DNA of 63,241 bases from Kiloniellaceae bacterium. GTDB taxonomy: Bacteria; Pseudomonadota; Alphaproteobacteria; Kiloniellales; J153. Location: assembly GCA_021776095.1 (NCBI GenBank), contig JAJFGO010000042.1:1-63241 (forward strand), read 5' to 3'. Positions 58,102-63,241 of the stretch are shown piece by piece. How positions within the stretch are numbered: position 1 is the stretch's first letter; every line of letters begins with the position of its first letter. A program made the translations under genes and the position numbers. The notes below the pieces were generated by a model, which worked only from the letters and a program-made list of their open reading frames with translations, made no database searches and was not told where the DNA came from.

Positions 58102-60522
58102 ATGCCCATCGATGCCTTATCCTCCGAAATGCTGTGCTGGCGCTGCGCCGCGGGCGAATTGCTGGTTGCCTCGTCGGACGACCTCGAAGACCTAGGCGAC
58201 GCGATCGGTCAAGAGCGCGCCATCGCCGCGATCCGATTCGGGATCGAGATGCCGCGGGCGGGCTACAACATTTTCGCCCTGGGGCCGGAAGGGATCGGCA
58301 AGCATACCTTGCTCCGGCGCTTGATGGAGGCGCGGGCGAAGGACCAGGCACGCCCCTTCGACTGGTGCCACGTCAGCAATTTCGAGGACCCGCGCGCGCC
58401 CCGGCTCTTGCAATTGAACGCCGGTCGCGGGGCGGCGTTCCGCGACGACATGGCCCATTTTGTGGAGGAGGTCCGCCACGCTCTTCGCTCCGCCTTCGAG
58501 AGCGATGACTACCGGACCCGGCGTCAGGTTCTGGAGGAAGAGTTCAAGGAAACCCAGGATAAGGCGCTGGAAGATATCGCGGAAGATGCTAAGGCGCGGG
58601 GTATCGCCCTCATGCGGACGCCGGTCGGCTTCGCGTTCGCGCCGATCGCCGACGGCAAGGTCATCAAGCCCGAGGACTTCCAACACATACCGGAGGATGA
58701 ACGCAAGCGGATCGAGACGGACATCGAGGGGTTGCAGAAACGTCTGCAGCAGGTTCTCGAAGAGACGCCGCGCCGGGTCAAGGCGCTGCGCGACAAATTG
58801 CGCGAGCTGAGCGATCAGGTCGCCACCTTTGCCGTCGGCCATTTGGTCGAGGACCTGCGCGGACGCTACGCCGATTTACCGGAGGTGGTGCGCTTTCTTA
58901 ATGCGGTTCAGCATGATGTGGTGCGTAACGTCGCGGCCGTCGCCGGCGCATCGGAGCAGGCGGCCGCGGAGGATGCCTCGGCGGCGGCCGAATCCCAAGA
59001 TGGACATCCGCTGTTCCGGCGCTATCGCGTGAACCTCTTGGTCGACAACAGCGAGACCGAGCACGCGCCGGTCATTTACGAGGACGATCCTTCGTATGAC
59101 CGTTTGCGCGGCCGGATCGAACATCGGGCGGAGATGGGTGCGCTCCTGACCGATCTGCACATGATCCGCCCGGGCGCACTGCACCGCGCCAACGGTGGCT
59201 ATTTGATTCTGGACGCGCGCAAAGTGGTGACCCGCCCCATGGCCTGGGAGGGGTTGAAGCAGGCGCTCCTGTCCCATGAAGTGCGGATCGAGCCCCTGGC
59301 GCAAACCATGGGGCTCATAAGTACCGTGTCGCTGGAACCCGAGGCCGCGCCGCTTGACGTCAAGGTCGTCTTGGTCGGCGAACGCGAGATCTATTACCTG
59401 CTGGCGCAGCTCGACCCGGAGTTCGAGCGTCTGTTCAAGGTCGCGGCCGACTTCGACGAGCGGATTGAGCGCAGCGGTAAGAACAACCTGCTCTATGCCC
59501 GGCTGGTCGCCACCATGATACGGCACGAAAAGCTCAGGCCCTTCGACGCCGGTGCCTTGGCAAAGGTGCTGGAGCACGGCGCCCGTCAAGCGGGTGACGC
59601 GGAGCGCCTGTCGACTCACATGGAGAGCCTGTCCGATCTGCTCTGTGAGGCAGACCACCTGGCGGCGCAAGAAGGGCGTTCGCGGGTCACGGCGGCCGAC
59701 GTTTTGGCGGCCGGAGATTCAAGGATCTATCGCCTGGACCGGGTGCGCGAGCGGATTCAGGAGGAAATGCGCCGGGGCACCATCGCGATCGATACCGAGG
59801 GCGAAAGGCCGGGCCAGATAAACGGCCTTTCGGTCATGCAGATCGGCGGTCTGGCCTTCGGCAAGCCGAGCCGGATCACCGCGCGGATTCGCCTGGGGCG
59901 TGGCGAGCTGGTCGATATCGAACGTGAAGTTGAACTGGGTGGGCCGCTACACTCCAAGGGGGTCATGATCCTGGCCGGATTCCTGGCCGCGCGCTACGCC
60001 ACTGACCGGCCGCTCTCGCTCAGCGCCAGCCTGGTGTTCGAGCAATCCTATGGCGGCGTGGACGGCGACAGCGCGTCTTCGGCGGAGCTTTATGCCTTGT
60101 TGTCGGCGATTGCCGAGCTGCCCATCAAACAGAACTATGCGGTGACCGGCTCGGTCAGTCAGCACGGCGAGGTCCAGGCCATCGGCGGCGTCAACGAGAA
60201 GATCGAGGGCTTCTTCGATCTTTGTGCGGCGCGCGGCCTGACCGGATCGCAGGGCGTGCTGATCCCGCGCAGCAACGTCAAGCACCTGATGCTGCACACG
60301 CGGGTCGTGGATGCGGCGGCGGCCGGTGAGTTCCGGGTCTTCCCGATCGATACCATCGATCAGGGGATCGAGTTGCTGACCGGCGTTCCGGCCGGTGAAC
60401 GCGATGCGGAGGGCAATTTTCCCGAGGGTACGGTGAATCACCGGGTCGAGGCGCGCCTGCGCGTGCTGGCGGATCGGCGACGTGCTTTCGGCACCCACGG
60501 GGCGGGGGAGGCGGCGACATGA
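58102..60522 (+). CDS. Lon-like ATP-dependent protease (LonB/YcbZ type)
   Basis: 806-residue cytoplasmic AAA-type protease. The N-terminal part has LGDAIGQERAIAAIRFGIEMPRAGYNIFALGPEGIGKHTLLRRLM, with a degenerate Walker A (GPEGIGKH). A long helical insertion with coiled coil (about 130-260) and the AAA lid region follow. The C-terminal Lon proteolytic domain (about 560-780) retains the Ser-Lys dyad: Ser657 in GVDGDSASSAELYALL and Lys700 in IGGVNEKIEGFFD. It differs from classical LonA, which has an N-terminal LAN domain. Followed by a Usp gene with an ATGA overlap. Confidence 0.93.
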   Translation: MPIDALSSEMLCWRCAAGELLVASSDDLEDLGDAIGQERAIAAIRFGIEMPRAGYNIFALGPEGIGKHTLLRRLMEARAKDQARPFDWCHVSNFEDPRAPRLLQLNAGRGAAFRDDMAHFVEEVRHALRSAFESDDYRTRRQVLEEEFKETQDKALEDIAEDAKARGIALMRTPVGFAFAPIADGKVIKPEDFQHIPEDERKRIETDIEGLQKRLQQVLEETPRRVKALRDKLRELSDQVATFAVGHLVEDLRGRYADLPEVVRFLNAVQHDVVRNVAAVAGASEQAAAEDASAAAESQDGHPLFRRYRVNLLVDNSETEHAPVIYEDDPSYDRLRGRIEHRAEMGALLTDLHMIRPGALHRANGGYLILDARKVVTRPMAWEGLKQALLSHEVRIEPLAQTMGLISTVSLEPEAAPLDVKVVLVGEREIYYLLAQLDPEFERLFKVAADFDERIERSGKNNLLYARLVATMIRHEKLRPFDAGALAKVLEHGARQAGDAERLSTHMESLSDLLCEADHLAAQEGRSRVTAADVLAAGDSRIYRLDRVRERIQEEMRRGTIAIDTEGERPGQINGLSVMQIGGLAFGKPSRITARIRLGRGELVDIEREVELGGPLHSKGVMILAGFLAARYATDRPLSLSASLVFEQSYGGVDGDSASSAELYALLSAIAELPIKQNYAVTGSVSQHGEVQAIGGVNEKIEGFFDLCAARGLTGSQGVLIPRSNVKHLMLHTRVVDAAAAGEFRVFPIDTIDQGIELLTGVPAGERDAEGNFPEGTVNHRVEARLRVLADRRRAFGTHGAGEAAT

Positions 60523-61382
60523 GTCGGCCCCCGGCCGCCGCGCCATCGCGGGAGGGGCAAGAGGCACCGGCAATGCGCCGGATTCTGGTCGCCCTGGACG
60601 GCGACGAGAGCGCGCGGGTCGCCTTGGAAGCGGCGGCCGGTCTGGCCGCGGCCTTGGAGGCCGAACTGGTCGGCCTTTTTATCGAGGACACGGAACTTCT
60701 GGAAGCCGCCGATCTGCCGGTGACCTGGTCGATCCCGCGAGTTTCCGGGCCGCGCGGCGCGCTCGATTCCCTGGCCATGGGCCGCGCGCTCAAGGTCTCC
60801 GCCCTTGAGGCGGGACGAGCGGTCGCCGCCGCGGCCCGGCGGCATCACCTGCCCTGGTCGTTCGAGGTGCGGCGCGGTGCCATGGTCGAGCAGGTGCTCA
60901 ACGAAGCGCGTGGATTCGACCTCTTGGCCATGGGCGCGTCTTGCGAGGCGATGCGCCGCACCGGGGTCGAAGTGACCGGCGGGCTCATGGCCATGCCGGG
61001 GCCCGGCGCCCTGCTGCTGGCCCGGGGCACCCGGTGTAGCAGCGGGCCTTTGGTCGCACTCTACAAGGATTCCGAGCGGGTCCTGGCCCTGGCTCAACGC
61101 TTGGCCGCGCTTCAGCGCCGCCGGCTCGTGATCGTGGCGGCCGGGGCCAGCGCCGCCGACGCCTCGGTCCGCCATGAACACGCGCTGCAGCGCTTGCGCC
61201 TAGCTGGGCTGCGCGGCTCGGCGCGCAAGCTGGTCATGGACCGGCCAGATGCGGTTGGCGCGGCCTTGCGCCTGGAATATCCCGGGATCCTGTTGCTCGA
61301 TCGGCGCGACGACATTGTTGCCGGCCTATCTCTGGCCAGCCTGGCGCGCGAGGCCGCTTGCTCGCTCCTGGTTCTGAAATAG
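60519..61382 (+). CDS. Universal stress protein-like, tandem Usp domains
   Basis: 287 residues with a first Usp-type domain (ILVALDGDESARVALEAAAGLAAALEAELVGLFIEDTELLEAADLPVTWS to FDLLAMGASCEAMRRTGVEVTGGLM). A shorter second domain follows (GPLVALYKDSERVLALAQRLAALQRRRLVIVAAGAS to ILLLDRRDDIVAGLSLASLAREAACSLLVL). The ATP-binding G-2x-G-9x-G pattern of UspA is not obvious, so it may belong to the non-nucleotide class. It overlaps the stop of the Lon-like protease gene by 4 bp, so the two are co-translated and probably cooperate in stress response. Confidence 0.82.
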   Translation: MSRPPAAAPSREGQEAPAMRRILVALDGDESARVALEAAAGLAAALEAELVGLFIEDTELLEAADLPVTWSIPRVSGPRGALDSLAMGRALKVSALEAGRAVAAAARRHHLPWSFEVRRGAMVEQVLNEARGFDLLAMGASCEAMRRTGVEVTGGLMAMPGPGALLLARGTRCSSGPLVALYKDSERVLALAQRLAALQRRRLVIVAAGASAADASVRHEHALQRLRLAGLRGSARKLVMDRPDAVGAALRLEYPGILLLDRRDDIVAGLSLASLAREAACSLLVLK

Positions 61383-61393
61383 GTTTGGCTCGA

Positions 61394-62185
61394 TTACTCG
61401 ATCAGATCGCCGAAGGCGTACCAGGTGGCATGGCCGACCAGGGGGAAGGTCACGATCAGGCCGAGAAACCCGGGGATCAGGCCAAAGCCGGTCAGGACTG
61501 CGATCAGCCAGGCCCAAAGGGCCAGCACCTGCCAATTTCGGCGTACAACGCGCAGGCTGACGATCATGGCGGTGATGGCGTCGATGTCGCGCATCATCAA
61601 CAGGGGGACCGACACGACGCTGATCGCGAAGACCACGGCGGCGATCATGCCGCCGACCGCGGTACCGACGATCAGGAGGCCCAATCCCTCCCAGGAAAAG
61701 AACATTAGCGGCAGAATCTGCGCCAAGGGCGGGAAGTCCAGGGTGCCGAAGAACAGGGCGAAGAGCAGCGACGCGATCCGCATCCAGGCGAGCAGGGCAA
61801 GGGCCAGCACCACGCCGAGGAACGCGATCTGCGACGGCGAACGGGTGGTGACGAAGAGCGCCGCGCGCAGCGTGACCGGCTCGCCCGCCTCCAACCGGCG
61901 GCTGGTCTCGTACAGCCCGACCGCGAGCATGGGACCGACCAGCATGAATCCGGCGGCCAGCGGCGGCAGCAGGTATTCCAAGCCACCGACGAACAGCCCA
62001 CCAGTCAGTAGAAGGCTGACCGCCGTAAAGATGGCGCCGTAGGTCAAGCTGATCTGAGGCGCGCGCCAGATATCGCGCCAGCCCGCGGCCAGCCAGACCC
62101 AAGGCCGCTCCATCACCACCTGCCGCACACGCAGCGGCGCCCCGGTCGCCGTAACACCGGCTGAATTCGCGTTCGGACCCGTCAT
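61394..62185 (-). CDS. DUF2189-family integral membrane protein
   Basis: 263 residues with six or so hydrophobic helices. It carries the features I associate with DUF2189 (GWRDIWRAPQISLTYGAIFT near the N-terminus; YLLPPLAAGFMLVGPMLAVGLYETSRRLEAGEPVTLRAAL in the middle; VSVPLLMMRDIDAITAMIVSLRVVRRNWQVLALWAWLI). Function unknown; family genes often lie beside anaerobic or respiratory genes in alphaproteobacteria. Divergent from hemN with an FNR-type box between them, which fits oxygen-dependent control. Convergent with the Usp-like gene. Confidence 0.85.
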   Translation of the reverse strand: MTGPNANSAGVTATGAPLRVRQVVMERPWVWLAAGWRDIWRAPQISLTYGAIFTAVSLLLTGGLFVGGLEYLLPPLAAGFMLVGPMLAVGLYETSRRLEAGEPVTLRAALFVTTRSPSQIAFLGVVLALALLAWMRIASLLFALFFGTLDFPPLAQILPLMFFSWEGLGLLIVGTAVGGMIAAVVFAISVVSVPLLMMRDIDAITAMIVSLRVVRRNWQVLALWAWLIAVLTGFGLIPGFLGLIVTFPLVGHATWYAFGDLIE

Positions 62186-62227
62186 CTACACCCCTCGGCA
62201 AACTGGCACACAAATATTTCGGCCGGT

Positions 62228-62241
62228 TTGATCTGTATCAA
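62228..62241. promoter_or_regulatory. FNR/FnrL-type box between DUF2189 gene and hemN
   Basis: TTGATCTGTATCAA is a perfect match to the FNR/Anr consensus TTGAT-N4-ATCAA. It lies 39 bp before hemN and 43 bp before the divergent DUF2189 gene, so it could activate either under low oxygen. hemN is a well-known FnrL target in alphaproteobacteria. Confidence 0.85.
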
Positions 62242-62279
62242 GGCCGGACGGTGCCGGCCGGCCGCCTAATCGCCCCGAC

Positions 62280-63241
62280 ATGCGGGATACCATCGGCGAG
62301 CTCCTGACCAAGTACGACCGGCGGGTCCCCCGCTATACCAGTTATCCGACCGCGCCGCACTTCGGCCCGGCGGTCGGGGCGGGGGTCTATGGCCGCTGGC
62401 TGAGTGCGCTCGATCCCGCTGCGCCGCTCTCTCTCTATGTTCATATCCCATTTTGCGACAGCCTGTGTCTGTTCTGCGGCTGCCATACCAAGATCGTCCG
62501 GCGGCACCGCCCGGTCGCCCAGTACCTCGAGGTTCTGGACCGCGAGATCGATCTGGTCGCACAGGCCCTAGGACCGCGGCGCCGGGTCTGCCATTTACAT
62601 TTTGGCGGCGGTACGCCGACCATCCTGACACCGGACGAGATGGCGACGCTCTTCGCCGCTTTGCGCGCCCGCTTCGATATCATGGCCGAGGCCGATATCG
62701 CGGTCGAGATCGATCCGCGTGCGCTCGACCCGGCGGTCATTCCGGCCATGGCGGCGGGCGGCGTGACCCGCGCCAGCGTCGGGCTGCAAGACCTCAACCC
62801 CCGGGTCCAAGAGGCGGTCAACCGGGTTCAGAGTTTCGAAGAGACGGCGGCGGTTATCGATGGCTTGCGGGCCGCCGGAATCGCCTCGATCAACATCGAT
62901 CTCATGTACGGCCTGCCGCACCAAGATGTCGCTGGGGTAACCGCCACGGTTGAGCGTGCTTTGCATTTGATGCCGGACCGGCTGTGCCTCTTCGGCTATG
63001 CCCATGTGCCTTGGATGAAGCGGCACCAGCGCCTGATCGACGAGGCGGCGCTGGCGGGGCCCGAGGGACGCTTCGCGCAATACATGGCGGCGGCCGAGCA
63101 CCTGACCGGCGCCGGGTACCAATGGATCGGCCTGGATCATTTCGCCCGGCCCGACGATGCCTTGGCGGTGGCGGCGCGCGAAGGGCGCCTGCGACGCAAT
63201 TTCCAGGGCTATACCACCGACGGCGCCGATGCCCGGGTCGG
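62280..63241 (+). CDS. hemN: Oxygen-independent coproporphyrinogen III oxidase (partial)
   Basis: Radical-SAM enzyme of haem synthesis that converts coproporphyrinogen III to protoporphyrinogen IX without oxygen. 320 codons are present and the 3' end lies outside the window. The 4Fe-4S/SAM motif is SLYVHIPFCDSLCLFCGCH (C-x3-C-x2-C). The N-terminal RYTSYPTAPHFGP, HLHFGGGTPTILTPDEM, EIDPRALDPAVIPAMAAGG and IDLMYGLPHQ are typical of true HemN rather than HemW. The start ATG 62280 has little ribosome-binding site. The perfect FNR box 39 bp upstream predicts induction at low oxygen. Confidence 0.94.
   Translation, partial: MRDTIGELLTKYDRRVPRYTSYPTAPHFGPAVGAGVYGRWLSALDPAAPLSLYVHIPFCDSLCLFCGCHTKIVRRHRPVAQYLEVLDREIDLVAQALGPRRRVCHLHFGGGTPTILTPDEMATLFAALRARFDIMAEADIAVEIDPRALDPAVIPAMAAGGVTRASVGLQDLNPRVQEAVNRVQSFEETAAVIDGLRAAGIASINIDLMYGLPHQDVAGVTATVERALHLMPDRLCLFGYAHVPWMKRHQRLIDEAALAGPEGRFAQYMAAAEHLTGAGYQWIGLDHFARPDDALAVAAREGRLRRNFQGYTTDGADARV

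Noticed and set aside
1-63241. CRISPR array, prophage, toxin-antitoxin pair or integron
   Set aside because: No regularly spaced repeats, phage structural genes, integrase or recognisable toxin-antitoxin families were seen in either strand.

Overview
The window looks like chromosomal DNA of a GC-rich alphaproteobacterium, most likely a marine or halotolerant member of the Rhodospirillales sensu lato. This rests on gene content and protein style (GmaS/GlnT, MgsABC-type glutamate-synthase paralogues, a Tdm-like protein, an FNR-box-linked hemN, a DUF2189 protein), not on a marker gene. I saw no rRNA, tRNA, CRISPR array or intact insertion sequence.

Layout. 1-5.3 kb (minus strand): a dipeptide/oligopeptide-type ABC importer with a fused double ATPase. 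5.5-8.0 kb: a divergent creatininase / ketopantoate-reductase-like / SDR operon. 8.2-25.1 kb: a large C1-amine nitrogen region. It holds gmaS/glnT, a GntR regulator, a second glutamine-synthetase-like gene, and two complete paralogous sets of the three N-methylglutamate-synthase-type subunits (mgsABC, also called glxBCD). It also holds an Amt-family transporter with a small membrane partner, an XRE-cupin regulator, and the decayed remains of a third xre-mgsA unit. 25.4-30.4 kb: RidA, a probable trimethylamine N-oxide demethylase (tdm: DUF1989 plus GcvT) and a GAF-GGDEF protein. 30.6-33.0 kb: an unrecognised three-gene membrane module. 33.4-37.8 kb: a quaternary-amine ABC importer, best read as a TMAO importer (tmoXVW) because of its context. 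38.1-41.3 kb: glpD-glpK. 41.3-44.0 kb: divergent hutI and hutF. 44.2-47 kb: an AT-richer island with a methyltransferase, two secreted proteins and an IS1380-type transposase remnant. 47.5-63.2 kb: housekeeping and accessory genes (ornithine-cyclodeaminase-like, TAXI binding protein, giant coiled-coil Sel1 protein, desaturase with XRE regulator, GFA protein, APH-kinase fusion, Lon-like protease with Usp, DUF2189, hemN).

How the parts may work together. TMAO would enter through TmoXVW and be demethylated by Tdm to dimethylamine and formaldehyde. Methylamine would be captured by GmaS as gamma-glutamylmethylamide and passed to an MgsABC-type enzyme to give N-methylglutamate. N-methylglutamate dehydrogenase, Tmm and dimethylamine monooxygenase are not in the window, so the pathway is only partly visible.

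The most unusual features are: two divergent mgsABC paralogue sets that differ at the Fe-S cysteine motif; the decayed third copy, which preserves an apparent empty site for a 122-bp cloverleaf-like palindromic element; a separate 266-bp MITE whose terminal repeat supplies the stop codon of a transporter gene; and the unrecognised membrane and secreted protein modules at 30.6-33.0 kb and 45.7-46.9 kb.
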